From Buttiauxella warmboldiae (GTDB lineage: Bacteria; Pseudomonadota; Gammaproteobacteria; Enterobacterales; Enterobacteriaceae), in the NCBI RefSeq assembly GCF_003818135.1, contig NZ_RPOH01000018.1:1-40748 (forward strand): a stretch of 40,748 nt of DNA. Reading direction: 5' to 3'. The first letter of the stretch is position 1; every line of letters starts with the position of its first letter. The notes under the pieces were generated by a model that was not told where the DNA came from, searched no databases, and was given only the letters and a program-made list of their open reading frames with translations. Of this stretch, positions 7,630 through 16,745 are shown piece after piece. The translations under genes and the position numbers were made by a program.

Positions 7630-8196
7630 ATGAGCGTATTACGTTCGTTATTAACTGCTGGGGTGCTGGCATCAGGTTTGTTCTGGAGCCTGTGCGGAAT
7701 AACCGCGACCCCCGCGCCGCAGGAATTGGATAAGCAATGGACAGTGACCTTGCAGCGCAGCCCGGATGCGGCTTGTCTGGACTGCCACAAGCCGAAGAGG
7801 GAAGGCATGCACGGTAAGCATGCTTCCGCTCTCAACCCAAACAATAAGCTGCCGGTTACCTGTACCCACTGCCATGGACAGCCTGCGCTAAAACATCGTG
7901 AAGGAGTGAAGGATGTGATGCGCTTTAACGACCCCATGTTCACGGTGGAGCAGCAAAACAGCGTGTGTATGTCCTGCCATTTGCCTGAAAAACTGCAAAA
8001 AGCATTCTGGCCTCATGATGTACACGTCGCCAAAGTGGCATGTGCCAGCTGCCATGCGCTGCACCCCCAACAGGACAAAATGCAGACGTTAAATGATAAA
8101 GGGCGGATTAAAATTTGCGTGGATTGCCATAGCGATCGGCGCACTAATCCGCACTTTAATCCGGCGTCTGTTCCTTTGTTTAAGGAGCAGCCATGA
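7630..8196 (+). CDS. nrfB: NrfB, pentahaem periplasmic electron donor to NrfA
   Basis: 188 residues with ATG 7630 placed six bases after GGAG; an upstream in-frame GTG at 7624 would overlap the ribosome site. The 188-residue length equals E. coli NrfB. A signal peptide of about 25-30 residues is followed by five CXXCH sites: CLDCHK, CTHCHG, CMSCHL, CASCHA and CVDCHS. NrfB relays electrons from the membrane NrfCD module to the NrfA dimer. Its stop overlaps the nrfC start (ATGA), indicating translational coupling. Confidence 0.95.
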   Translation: MSVLRSLLTAGVLASGLFWSLCGITATPAPQELDKQWTVTLQRSPDAACLDCHKPKREGMHGKHASALNPNNKLPVTCTHCHGQPALKHREGVKDVMRFNDPMFTVEQQNSVCMSCHLPEKLQKAFWPHDVHVAKVACASCHALHPQQDKMQTLNDKGRIKICVDCHSDRRTNPHFNPASVPLFKEQP

Positions 8197-8864
8197 GTTG
8201 TTCTCGTCGCCAGTTTCTTACCCGCGTTGGCGCACTGGTGGCGGTTAGCGGAGCCGCCGGAGGGGTGCTGGCACAAACGCTGAATATCAACGGCGTACGC
8301 TATGGCATGATACATGATGAGACATTATGCATCGGCTGTAACGCCTGTATGGATGCGTGTCGGGAAGTGAATAACGTGCCGGAAGGCGTATCGCGTCTGA
8401 CGATTATCCGCAGTGAGCCGCAGGGGAGCTTCCCCGATGTGAAATATCACTTCTTCCGTCACTCGTGCCAGCACTGCGATGATGCTCCCTGCGTGGATGT
8501 CTGCCCAACCGGCGCATCTTACCGGGATGCTGCGAATGGCATTGTGGATGTGAACCCCGATCTGTGCGTGGGTTGCCAGTACTGTATCGCTGCCTGCCCT
8601 TACCGTGTGCGCTTTATCCATCCGATCGGCAAGACCGCAGATAAATGTGATTTCTGCCGGAAAACTAACCTGAAAGCGGGTAAACAGCCCGCGTGTGTCG
8701 AGTCATGCCCGACGAAGGCGCTGACATTTGGCAATCTGGACGATCCCGACAGCAGTATCTCGCGCATGCTGCGCCAGAAAACCACCTATCGCTACAAGCT
8801 GGCACTCGGCACTAAACCGAAGGTCTACCGCGTTCCCTTTAAATTTGGGGAGGTGCACCAATGA
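8193..8864 (+). CDS. nrfC: NrfC, Tat-exported four-cluster [4Fe-4S] protein
   Basis: 223 residues, the same length as E. coli NrfC. A twin-arginine signal ([12 protein letters not shown]) lies at the N-terminus, so it should be exported folded by Tat. Sixteen cysteines form four ferredoxin-type cluster motifs, in order [37 protein letters not shown] and CDFC...CVESCP. It takes electrons from the membrane partner NrfD and hands them to NrfB. It overlaps nrfB and nrfD by four bases each. Confidence 0.96.
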   Translation: MSCSRRQFLTRVGALVAVSGAAGGVLAQTLNINGVRYGMIHDETLCIGCNACMDACREVNNVPEGVSRLTIIRSEPQGSFPDVKYHFFRHSCQHCDDAPCVDVCPTGASYRDAANGIVDVNPDLCVGCQYCIAACPYRVRFIHPIGKTADKCDFCRKTNLKAGKQPACVESCPTKALTFGNLDDPDSSISRMLRQKTTYRYKLALGTKPKVYRVPFKFGEVHQ

Positions 8865-9817
8865 CGCGCGTTTCTGCATTCCATTTTGAATCGCTGGTGT
8901 GGGACTGGCCCATTGCTATCTACCTGTTTTTGATTGGTATCTCTGCCGGGTTAGTCACGCTGGCAATATTGCTGCGCCGTTACCACCCGGAAGCCGGAGG
9001 AGCGGACAGTACGCTGTTGCGCACGACGCTGGTATTGGGGCCGGGGACGATTATTCTCGGCCTGCTGATTCTGGTATTGCACCTGACGCGCCCGTGGACG
9101 TTCTGGAAGCTGATGATTCATTACAGCTTCACCTCGGTCATGTCGATGGGGGTGATGCTGTTCCAGCTCTATATGGTCGTGCTGGCCCTGTGGCTGGCAA
9201 AAATCTTTGAAAAAGAGCTTATTGCTTTGCAACAGCGCTGGCTGCCGCGCCTGGGCTTGGTATCGAAAATACTGGCGTGGTTAACGCCGTTCCAGCGGAT
9301 GATTGAGACAGTGATGCTGGTGCTGGCGGTGCTGCTGGGGGCCTACACCGGTTTCCTGCTCTCGGCGCTGAAATCCTACCCATTCCTGAATAACCCGGTC
9401 CTGCCCGTGCTCTTTCTATTCTCCGGCGTTTCCTCTGGTGCGGCGGTGGCGCTGATGGCGCAGGCGCTACGTTATCGCAATCACTCCCAAACTATTGAGA
9501 CGCACTTTATTCATCGCATAGAAACCCCGGTGATATGGCTGGAGATATTCCTGCTGGTGGCGTTCTTTGCCGGGCTGGCATTGGGTGACGACGGAAAAAT
9601 GCGGGCGTTAGTTGCAGCGCTGGGAGGAGGGTTCTGGACATGGTGCTTCTGGCTGGGCGTGGTGGGTCTTGGCCTGATCCTGCCGATGTTGCTAAAACCC
9701 TGGGCGCATCGCCGCTCGGCGTTTCATGGTGTGCTGGTGGTTTGCGCTGCCAGTTTGGCTGGCGTATTGCTGCTGCGCTTTTTTATTCTTTATGCCGGGC
9801 AGCTAACCGTTGCCTAG
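8861..9817 (+). CDS. nrfD: NrfD, integral membrane quinol-oxidising subunit
   Basis: 318 residues, the family's usual length, with about eight to nine hydrophobic helices and no haem or cluster motifs. It belongs to the NrfD/PsrC family of quinol-interacting membrane proteins, and early residues such as WDWPIAIYLFLIGISAG are characteristic. It oxidises menaquinol and feeds NrfC. The start overlaps the nrfC stop (ATGA). Confidence 0.95.
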   Translation: MTRVSAFHFESLVWDWPIAIYLFLIGISAGLVTLAILLRRYHPEAGGADSTLLRTTLVLGPGTIILGLLILVLHLTRPWTFWKLMIHYSFTSVMSMGVMLFQLYMVVLALWLAKIFEKELIALQQRWLPRLGLVSKILAWLTPFQRMIETVMLVLAVLLGAYTGFLLSALKSYPFLNNPVLPVLFLFSGVSSGAAVALMAQALRYRNHSQTIETHFIHRIETPVIWLEIFLLVAFFAGLALGDDGKMRALVAALGGGFWTWCFWLGVVGLGLILPMLLKPWAHRRSAFHGVLVVCAASLAGVLLLRFFILYAGQLTVA

Positions 9818-9836
9818 GCCGGATTTAAGGTGATCT

Positions 9837-11714
9837 CTGAACCTACTTCTTCCTGAAGCCGGATTTCTGGCGCTGTTACTGAGCCTCGGGGTCAGCATTC
9901 TGGCCCCGGCTGCTACGCTGGCCGGCGTACAACAGCGTTGGCAGGGGATCATGCGCCTGGCTTCATATGGCACAGGGCTGCAGTTTGTATTGCTGCTGCT
10001 GGCCTTTGTGATTCTGACTGTGAGTTTTCTCACCGATGATTTCTCCGTGATTTACGTTGCGCAGCACAGCCACCGACAGTTGCCCTGGGGGCTTAAACTG
10101 GCAGCGGTATGGGGAGGACATGAGGGGTCGTTATTACTGTGGGTGCTGTTCCTTTCCGGCTGGAGTTCGCTATTTGCATGGCAATACCTTAACGAGCCCG
10201 ATCTCCTGTACCCGCTAACGCTCTGTGTATTATTGATAATCACGGCGTTACTGCTGCTGTTTGTGGTGGTGTGGTCCGATCCTTTTGTCCGTATTTTCCC
10301 TCCCGCCATTGAAGGTCGCGATCTCAACCCGATGCTGCAACATTTAGGGCTTATTTTGCATCCGCCGCTGCTCTATCTGGGCTATGGTGGCCTGATGATA
10401 GCCGCGGGTGTGGCGTTAGCATCACTGTCAGAGCGCGGTTTCAGCGCAGCCAGCGCGTGGGTCTGCTGGCGCTGGGCATTGCCCGGATGGTGTGCTCTGA
10501 CGCTGGGAATTATTCTCGGTTCCTGGTGGGCATACTGTGAGCTGGGGTGGGGGGGCTGGTGGTTCTGGGACCCGGTGGAAAATGCCTCGTTATTGCCGTG
10601 GCTTGCCGCCAGCGCCTTGCTTCATAGTCTGTATGCCTCCCGCCAGCGCGGGATCTTTCACCGCTGGTCATTACTGCTGGCTATCCTGACGCTTATTTTA
10701 TCTCTGCTGGGTACCCTGATTGTACGCACCGGCATTGTGATTTCGGTGCATGCTTTTGCGCTTGATAACGTGCGTGCTGTTCCGCTGTTGGTACTTTTTG
10801 CAATAGTGAGCCTGGCCTCACTAAGCCTGTATGGCTGGCGGGTAGCGGAAAAGCCTGCCGCCGCTCGTTTTGGCTGCTGGTCGCGTGAAATGTTTCTTCT
10901 GGCGACGCTGATGCTTTTTGGCGCGCTACTGTTGATTGTGCTCATTGGCACACTTTACCCCATGATTTACGGCCTGTTAGGGTGGGGAAGGCTTTCGGTT
11001 GGAGCCCCCTATTTTAATCTGGCTACGCTGCCGTTTGGCTTATTGATGCTGGTAGTTATCGGGTTCTCGGCGGGGGGGTTCTGGAAAAACACGCCACGAG
11101 ATACGCGGCATCGCTGGGCGTGGCCTTGCGCTATTGGGCTACTGGTGATTGCCTTGTGCTGGCCTACTGGCGCTCTATCTGCACTGGCTTGTGGGCTGGT
11201 GGCTGCGGCCATGTTGCGGCTCTGGTTGCAGCCAGTCTGCGCATTGCGCCGTCAGCTTCCGGCTTTGCTGGCGCATACTGGCGTACTGATTGTTGCGGCG
11301 GGGATTATTGTCTCAGGTTCCAGCCGGCAGGAAATCAGCCTTAATCTCAGCCCGGGCCAGCAGGTTGCTCTGGCGGGTTATGAATTCCGTTTTGAAGGGG
11401 TCGAGCTTGCCGCGGTAGAGAATTACACCACCGAGAAGGCGCATATTACGCTTTGGCAGAAAGGAAAGAGATTTGGCAGCCTTATGCCGGAGCGGCGTTT
11501 CTACTCCGCACGCCGCCAGCAGATGATGGAGCCCGGTATTCGCTGGAACTTGCTGCACGACTGGTATGCGGTATTGGGGGAAAAAACCGGAGCAGAACAG
11601 TATGCCGTCCGTCTTTATGTCCAGGCTGGCGTACGCTGGATATGGGCTGGGGCGGGTCTGATGATGGTGGGTGCATTACTGAGCGGCTGGCGGGGGAGAA
11701 AACGTCATGCGTAG
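9837..11714 (+). CDS. nrfE: NrfE, CcmF-like haem lyase subunit (probable CTG start)
   Basis: A multi-helix membrane protein of the CcmF/NrfE family with the haem-handling WWD motif [20 protein letters not shown]. It pairs with NrfFG to attach haem to the CXXCK site of NrfA. The first ATG is at 9951, but in-frame residues 9840-9950 (NLLLPEAGFLALLLSLG...) clearly align with the CcmF N-terminus ([15 protein letters not shown]...) and form its first helix. An in-frame stop at 9831-9833 limits the frame, and there is no ATG, GTG or TTG between it and 9951. The likeliest start is CTG 9837, four bases after AAGGTG, giving 625 residues; ATG 9951 would give 587. The 3' end overlaps nrfF by eight bases. 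Confidence 0.9.
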   Translation: MNLLLPEAGFLALLLSLGVSILAPAATLAGVQQRWQGIMRLASYGTGLQFVLLLLAFVILTVSFLTDDFSVIYVAQHSHRQLPWGLKLAAVWGGHEGSLLLWVLFLSGWSSLFAWQYLNEPDLLYPLTLCVLLIITALLLLFVVVWSDPFVRIFPPAIEGRDLNPMLQHLGLILHPPLLYLGYGGLMIAAGVALASLSERGFSAASAWVCWRWALPGWCALTLGIILGSWWAYCELGWGGWWFWDPVENASLLPWLAASALLHSLYASRQRGIFHRWSLLLAILTLILSLLGTLIVRTGIVISVHAFALDNVRAVPLLVLFAIVSLASLSLYGWRVAEKPAAARFGCWSREMFLLATLMLFGALLLIVLIGTLYPMIYGLLGWGRLSVGAPYFNLATLPFGLLMLVVIGFSAGGFWKNTPRDTRHRWAWPCAIGLLVIALCWPTGALSALACGLVAAAMLRLWLQPVCALRRQLPALLAHTGVLIVAAGIIVSGSSRQEISLNLSPGQQVALAGYEFRFEGVELAAVENYTTEKAHITLWQKGKRFGSLMPERRFYSARRQQMMEPGIRWNLLHDWYAVLGEKTGAEQYAVRLYVQAGVRWIWAGAGLMMVGALLSGWRGRKRHA

Positions 11715-12114
11715 CGGCATCATCCTCGCCAGTTTTTTACTTCTCGTGGCATCAGCTTATGCACAAGTGGTCGATGTATGGCACTTTTCCAGCCCTCAGG
11801 AGCAGGAGAAATCTCTGTTTATTGCCAGCCGGTTGCGTTGCCCGCAATGCCAGAACCAAAACTTACTGGAGTCGAATGCGCCTGTTGCCGTCAGCATGCG
11901 CCACCAGGTTTATACCATGGTGGCCGAAGGCAAAAATGAACAACAGATCGTTGCCTGGATGACGCAGCGTTACGGTGATTTTGTGCGCTATGATCCACCG
12001 CTTCGCTGGCAAACGCTGCTGTTATGGGCGCTGCCGTGTGTGCTGTTATTGCTTTCTGGCATCCTCTTATGGCGAGTCATTGCGCGCCAGCGTAGCGGGG
12101 AGGCTGGTGAATGA
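11707..12114 (+). CDS. nrfF: NrfF, CcmH-like thiol protein for NrfA haem attachment
   Basis: 135 residues: a signal peptide ending near SAYAQ, a periplasmic CcmH-type domain with the redox motif RCPQCQN (C45, C48), the helix-bundle segment [20 protein letters not shown], and one C-terminal membrane anchor (about 100-122). It should reduce or present the apocytochrome cysteines of the CXXCK site to NrfE. It is paralogous to the N-terminal domain of CcmH encoded at 22168-23244. It overlaps nrfE and nrfG. Confidence 0.93.
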   Translation: MRSGIILASFLLLVASAYAQVVDVWHFSSPQEQEKSLFIASRLRCPQCQNQNLLESNAPVAVSMRHQVYTMVAEGKNEQQIVAWMTQRYGDFVRYDPPLRWQTLLLWALPCVLLLLSGILLWRVIARQRSGEAGE

Positions 12115-12842
12115 GCCTGCGTCTGATAAATGCAGGGTTATTGCGCCACGCTGAGGATCAGGCAAAACAGAGGCTGGCGGCAAATGAAGCCGATCAGCTG
12201 CGGCGCGAGCTGCAATACGATCTGGCCGCTCCTGTGACGCCAGATAAACCCTTGCAGCCACTTCCCGTGAAGCTGCTGCTGATGGCTGGTCTGTTGATGA
12301 TTATTGCCTGTGCAGGCGTCTATCTGCTGACCCCGAAATGGCAGGCTTTGCGCCATGAGCAGCAGCGCGTTGCCGATCCTTTAGCGGCTTTTTATGATGA
12401 AAATACGCAGCAAAAACAATTAGTTGTTCTACAAGAAAAAATTCGCGCTAACCCAAATGATAGCGTGCTGTGGGCTTCACTTGGTGAATATTACCTCTAC
12501 CAGAATGCTTACGATAAAGCCCTTGAGGCCTATCATCTGGCGCTGAGCCTGCGGGGCGAAAATGCTGAGTTGTATTCGGCGCTGGCTACCGTGTTGTATT
12601 ACCAGGCGGGTCAATCAATGACCCTGGAAACCCGCAGCCTGCTTAACAAGGCGCTGGCACTGGATGAAAACGAAGTCACAGCGCTAATGTTGCTCGCATC
12701 TGAGGCATTTACGCAGGCGGATTACATACAGGCAGCCTCTTTATGGCAAAAATTGCTCGATTTAAATACGCAACGTGTGAACCGTGCGCAACTCATTGAG
12801 GCGATTAACATGGCGAAACTTTTGCAGCATCAACAGAAGTAG
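12111..12842 (+). CDS. nrfG: NrfG, TPR subunit of the NrfEFG haem lyase
   Basis: 243 residues. A charged cytoplasmic N-terminus (about 1-50, with [18 protein letters not shown] resembling the CcmI/CycH class) precedes one membrane helix (about 52-72) and a periplasmic TPR domain (about 100-235), e.g. [22 protein letters not shown]. As I recall E. coli NrfG it is shorter (about 198 residues), so the N-terminal part may be extra or lost there. It recognises the NrfA C-terminus and lets NrfEF act on it. It starts on the nrfF stop (ATGA) and is the last nrf gene. I see no strong terminator after it. Confidence 0.9.
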   Translation: MSLRLINAGLLRHAEDQAKQRLAANEADQLRRELQYDLAAPVTPDKPLQPLPVKLLLMAGLLMIIACAGVYLLTPKWQALRHEQQRVADPLAAFYDENTQQKQLVVLQEKIRANPNDSVLWASLGEYYLYQNAYDKALEAYHLALSLRGENAELYSALATVLYYQAGQSMTLETRSLLNKALALDENEVTALMLLASEAFTQADYIQAASLWQKLLDLNTQRVNRAQLIEAINMAKLLQHQQK

Positions 12843-13598
12843 TTTGTCGTGGGCTGGAGGCAATATCTTATCTCAACCAGATCAATGCTGGTTTCCAGCT
12901 TTTGTGGATATGTTGTTAGCCGGAGCAAATATTCACGACATAAAGTGGGCGCAGACGCTTCAGGCTGGCTGGGCAGAAAACTCTGCCTTCGCATGGTCAA
13001 CTGCTATGAGGCTGAATGGTTGGCGGCATCGCTGAAAAACCGTCGCTATGCTCCTTTATCCGGTCAGGAAAAGAGGTGTCAGGCATCAGTAAAAACACGG
13101 ATTTCAAAACTCATCGATGGGCTATCGATGGGCTATCAGGAGAGCACTCCACTGAATGAATCGCTTCCGTCGGGTCCTGATGCGTCTGAAAAAAATCGAA
13201 AATACAGTAACGGATAGTGATAAATGCACATGTTTGGTGCTGGAGCCGATTGTATATATAAGATAGTATGATTTTCAGGCTGCCGAATCTAATCAGGTAG
13301 GTGATGCCGATAGCCGGAATATTTAATTACAATGAATAGCTAAAAAGGAAAGGGGCAGGGATATTTTATTTTTAATACGATAAAACACCAGGTAAATGCA
13401 CCATATAAATAATTATTAAAGCACAATAATAGTCTATTTGTGTGAATCATAATCATCTTTATTACGTTAACAAATATAGCTATTTTAGTTGGTTGTGCAT
13501 TAGTGGGGGCGGTTTTGAAACTTTGTCTAAAGCAAGTTTTCAGATGCTTATGTTTAAACTGCATGTTTTATAAATAATAGCGTACATAATATAAAAAT
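12843..13598. other. Gene-poor stretch between nrfG and the GGDEF gene
   Basis: 756 bases. The first 375 have ordinary base composition and contain an open frame from GTG 12849 to 13217 (122 codons), plus an overlapping one. None has a ribosome site or a product I recognise. From about 13220 the composition turns sharply A/T-rich and stays so through the next gene, marking a probable junction of different origin. The second half holds no credible gene. Confidence 0.55.
13113..13137. repeat. 11-bp tandem repeat, about 2.3 copies
   Basis: ATCGATGGGCT occurs twice head to tail (13113-13123, 13124-13134) and is followed by ATC. An 11-base unit shifts the reading frame, which argues that the surrounding sequence is not under coding constraint. 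Confidence 0.7.
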
Positions 13599-15131
13599 AT
13601 GAAGATAACTACAAATAAAGCAGTAACTATCTTAATGTTTATAATGCTTATTCCTTTTGTTTTTATTAGCGCTTGTGCTTTTTTTTATATAAAAAATATA
13701 ACCACAAATACTTTTTTTGAAACAATGACAAGAGTGACTGAAAATACAGCGCAATCTTGTATAGAACAACAGTCAGATGAAATAAAACTGGTCCTTAAGT
13801 CATTATCTGAAAATCTTGATGATCATAATATAACTGAATTCACTTCTAATGAACGCACTGAGCTACATAAAATAATCCCATCAATTATAAATTCAACAAT
13901 ATTTTTTAAGGGTGCGCTAATTTCTAGCGTTGATGGTCATTACAAACTGTATCCGCAATCTATAAAAATTAATAATTTTCAGCCAAATAAAAAACAATGG
14001 CAGCCTTATTTAGGAATGAAAAGTGAGACTTTTTTTTCCAATCCGTATATACCAGTTGTTGGCAGTGATATTGATGAAAATAGCAACATGCTGATAACAG
14101 CAAGTACCAATGTCTTCGATGCTCAGTCAGAAATAAAAGGAAGTATAGTACTTAAACTTGATTTGAAAAAAATGAGCCGGATCTTACAAAGTAAGATAAT
14201 ACCTTATGGAGGTCATTTCAAAGTTGCTACCAGGAGCGGTAATGTAATCATGCATGCCAATGCTAATGAGATATTATCAACAAAGGTTCCTGCCTTATGG
14301 GTGAAGAACTCTACTGAACTGTATGGCAATTTCTATGATGCTGAGACTAAATCTATAATATTCTATCGCACCTACAATAATCCCGACTGGATAGCTTTTA
14401 CTATTGTTAGTCAAGAATCCTACAATCATGCTATTTATTCTTCATATACTTTGTTATTTGCAGTTATAGCTACATGTATTGTTCTTTATTTGATTATTTT
14501 CCTGCTTCATCGGATTTATTTCAAACAATTACTAAGCATGCTATATATGAATGTTAATGGAGTTGAAATCTGTGATGAAAGGGCTACTTTTGAAAATATC
14601 TCTAGCAGCATTATCCAAAAGCAAAAAAAATTGGAATTTGCAGAAAATTTATCCATGATCGATGAGTTGACAAAATTAGGTACCAGAAGAAAGTTTAATA
14701 CTGATATTCAAGAGCTTATAGAAAATGAAACATGCTTTTATCTTGCTATGATAGATCTGGATAATTTTAAGTTCATTAATGATAATTTTGGACATCAGAC
14801 CGGTGACTCGGTATTAAAATATGTGAGCCAGTCAGGAGTTAGAGTTATTTCAAATGCAGGGCAGCTCTATCGATTTGGTGGTGAAGAAATAACGGTGCTG
14901 TTTACTATTCACAATTTTAAAGAGGTATATAAACTTCTGGATAAATGGCGTTCTGGTATTTTTGAGAAAAAGTGGCGAGAAGAAAATATCACGGTATCAT
15001 TTAGTTGTGGAATAACCAAATGGAATAGTGGTGAAACATCTGATCAGATATTAGAAAAGGCGGATAAATTACTTTATAAAGCTAAGCGTGCAGGCAAAAA
15101 CTGTATCATTAGTTCTGGGTATTGGTCATGA
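13599..15131 (+). CDS. Membrane-bound GGDEF protein (probable diguanylate cyclase, GGEEI)
   Basis: 510 residues. An N-terminal helix (about 8-30), a periplasmic Cache-like sensor region (about 31-280) and a second helix (about 283-310) precede a cytoplasmic GGDEF domain (about 345-510). The domain opens with DELTKLGTRRKF, has the metal-site motif MIDLDNFKFIND (D386), and the signature is GGEEI at 427-431, where the usual last residue is F. The RxxD inhibitory site expected just before the signature is missing. It probably makes cyclic-di-GMP without the common product feedback; reduced activity is possible. The gene is visibly A/T-rich beside GC-richer neighbours and lacks a good ribosome site before ATG 13599, both signs of acquisition. 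Ligand and targets are unknown. Confidence 0.85.
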   Translation: MKITTNKAVTILMFIMLIPFVFISACAFFYIKNITTNTFFETMTRVTENTAQSCIEQQSDEIKLVLKSLSENLDDHNITEFTSNERTELHKIIPSIINSTIFFKGALISSVDGHYKLYPQSIKINNFQPNKKQWQPYLGMKSETFFSNPYIPVVGSDIDENSNMLITASTNVFDAQSEIKGSIVLKLDLKKMSRILQSKIIPYGGHFKVATRSGNVIMHANANEILSTKVPALWVKNSTELYGNFYDAETKSIIFYRTYNNPDWIAFTIVSQESYNHAIYSSYTLLFAVIATCIVLYLIIFLLHRIYFKQLLSMLYMNVNGVEICDERATFENISSSIIQKQKKLEFAENLSMIDELTKLGTRRKFNTDIQELIENETCFYLAMIDLDNFKFINDNFGHQTGDSVLKYVSQSGVRVISNAGQLYRFGGEEITVLFTIHNFKEVYKLLDKWRSGIFEKKWREENITVSFSCGITKWNSGETSDQILEKADKLLYKAKRAGKNCIISSGYWS

Positions 15132-15527
15132 TACGAAAGTATTAATGCCATAATGTTTTTATTTCGGGTTCTAACAATACCATTTACAATCAAAAAGTTT
15201 TGCGGCTTTACCGCCAGAATTAATCATTCCGTAAACAGGGAGTCGGGGCGTCTTATAGCTATTCAGGAAGACTACTCAACTAGCGGGTACTGGAAATCAG
15301 CGTATCCTGGGTCAGTTTACTACCCCTGGATTTGGTATTTTCAATCCGTGTGGAGAAAGCATATTTATAGCCATACGGGCATCTTTGAGGAACATTGATA
15401 GTCGAACTGGACGGAGGATACTATCAGAATGGTGCAATATCATTGAAATGATATGAATCTTGCCTGGTGTTTTTTTTAATTAATAGATTGATTTTAATGG
15501 TTTTTTAAGTGATGAGAGATGAGTTGA
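15132..15527. other. Gene-poor stretch between the GGDEF gene and argW
   Basis: 396 bases without a recognised gene. One ATG-started frame (15153-15398, 81 codons) and an overlapping frame lacking a start (about 15240-15466) are open, but neither has a ribosome site or a recognisable product. Sequence from about 15440 to 15520 is A/T-rich. It adjoins the 3' end of a tRNA, the usual place for remnants of integrated elements, but I find no integrase fragment. Confidence 0.5.
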
Positions 15528-15602
15528 TGGTGTCCCCTGCAGGAATCGAACCTGCAACTAGCCCTTAGGAGGGGCTCGTTATATCCATTTAACTAAGAGG
15601 AC
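15528..15602 (-). tRNA. argW: tRNA-Arg (anticodon CCU)
   Basis: 75 nt on the minus strand, starting GTCCTCTTAGTTAAATGG at 15602. The anticodon loop CTCCTAA gives anticodon CCT (15569-15567). The T arm GCAGGTTCGATTCCTGC and an encoded 3' CCA (15530-15528) are present, and the acceptor stem is closed. It is nearly identical to E. coli argW, which likewise lies next to yfdC and serves as an integration site for prophage-type elements. It reads the rare AGG codon. Confidence 0.97.
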
Positions 15603-15605
15603 AAG

Positions 15606-15640
15606 CGGGCGTAGTATACCCGCTTTTCGTGCCGGGGTAA
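15606..15640 (-). promoter_or_regulatory. argW promoter
   Basis: On the minus strand a -10 TATACT (15618-15613) is followed by a GC-rich discriminator immediately before the tRNA, as in stringently controlled stable-RNA promoters. A poor -35 (TTACCC, 15640-15635) lies 16 bases upstream. The same bases form an AAGCGGG/CCCGCTT inverted repeat that could also end yfdC transcription. Confidence 0.5.
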
Positions 15641-15683
15641 GGGGTTAACGGGTTGATTGCCTGAATCGTAACCAGTTTCTCCT

Positions 15684-16637
15684 TTACGCCTGCCGTTTTC
15701 CCTCTTTACCTTCTTGTTCACCGCCTTCCGCTTTGCGCTTTACTTTGGCTTTTGCCTCGGCTTTCTTCTTGTTGCTCATGTCATTACGAATTTGCGCGTG
15801 GCTGATAAGCGCGAAGATAAAGGTGCCGCCGCAGATATTGCCCGCAAGGGTGGGCAGGGCGAACGGCCAGAAAAATTCGCTCCAGTGAAGGGTGCCGTTA
15901 AAGACCAGATAAAGAATTTCAACTGAACCGACCACGATATGGGTTAAATCCCCCAGCGCGACCAGCCAGGTCATAATAACGATTACCACAATTTTTGCCG
16001 CCCCTGCGGATGGGAACATCCACACCATGGTGGCGATTATCCAGCCGGAAATAATGGCGTTGGCGAACATCTCACCCGGCGTGTTGTGCATCACATCCAT
16101 GCCGATGGAAACGAAAGCGTTGCGTGTCTGTTCATCAAAAATCGGCATATATTCAAAAGCAAAGGCGGCAAGACCCGTGCCGATGATATTACCGAGCAGA
16201 ACCAGGCCCCATAGGCGCATTAACAGCAGGAAATTGACCCCGTTAGGTTTTTGCATAATGGGCAGCACCGCCGTGAGGGTGTTCTCAGTGAACAGCTGTT
16301 GGCGCGCCATAATGACGATGATAAAACCGAAGGTGTAACCGAGGTTCTCGAGCAAAAAGCTGCCGGGTACGCCTTCAAGATTGACGTGAAAAACCCCTTT
16401 CGCCAGCAGCGATGCGCCCATCGATAAGCCCGCGGCAATGGCTGACCACAGCAACGCCATTGCATCGCGCTCCAGCTCTTTTTCACCGTCCTGACGGATA
16501 TGCTCATGGATCGCCATCGCCCGCGACGGCAGGTTCTCCTCATCCACCTCTATCTGCTCCCCCTGGTCTTTCTCGTCGCTTTCGACCTCAATTTCATCGG
16601 TGGATTTGTCTATCTTTTCTTCTTTTATTTCACCCAT
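15684..16637 (-). CDS. yfdC: YfdC, formate/nitrite transporter (FNT) family protein
   Basis: 317 residues, close to E. coli YfdC (about 310), with long identical stretches such as LPSRAMAIHEHIRQDGEKEL. A strongly acidic N-terminal tail (about 1-40) precedes a six-helix FNT channel core. The family's constriction elements (FTENTLTAVLP and the conserved histidine in DLTHIVVGSVE) are in place, and a lysine-rich C-terminal tail (about 285-317) ends it. FNT proteins move small anions such as formate, nitrite or hydrosulfide, but the substrate of YfdC is not established. Despite the nrf genes nearby, a nitrite role would be speculation. It is transcribed toward argW and divergent from ccmA. Confidence 0.93.
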   Translation of the reverse strand: MGEIKEEKIDKSTDEIEVESDEKDQGEQIEVDEENLPSRAMAIHEHIRQDGEKELERDAMALLWSAIAAGLSMGASLLAKGVFHVNLEGVPGSFLLENLGYTFGFIIVIMARQQLFTENTLTAVLPIMQKPNGVNFLLLMRLWGLVLLGNIIGTGLAAFAFEYMPIFDEQTRNAFVSIGMDVMHNTPGEMFANAIISGWIIATMVWMFPSAGAAKIVVIVIMTWLVALGDLTHIVVGSVEILYLVFNGTLHWSEFFWPFALPTLAGNICGGTFIFALISHAQIRNDMSNKKKAEAKAKVKRKAEGGEQEGKEGKRQA

Positions 16638-16745
16638 TTTTCAGACCGCTCGCACATAAATGATTTCTTTAAGCGTAGCGGCTTTTTACCCGCTTCCCCG
16701 TTGCGCGGGCGAATTCGACTTAATTTTGATCTTATATGTGTGTAT

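Noticed and set aside
13340-13564. 74-codon leftward frame in the A/T-rich upstream region
   Set aside because: Low-complexity A/T-rich sequence without a ribosome site or conserved features.
15153-15398. 81-codon rightward frame between the GGDEF gene and argW
   Set aside because: No ribosome site, unusual residue mix and a competing overlapping frame; no family recognised.
13220-15602. Integrated prophage or island with attL/attR at argW
   Set aside because: No integrase fragment and no second copy of the tRNA 3' end were found by eye in the window, so only a composition-based suspicion is reported.
15684-16637. yfdC as the nitrite channel partner of nrf
   Set aside because: FNT family membership and proximity are suggestive, but yfdC sits next to argW in E. 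coli too, away from nrf, so the adjacency carries no functional weight.
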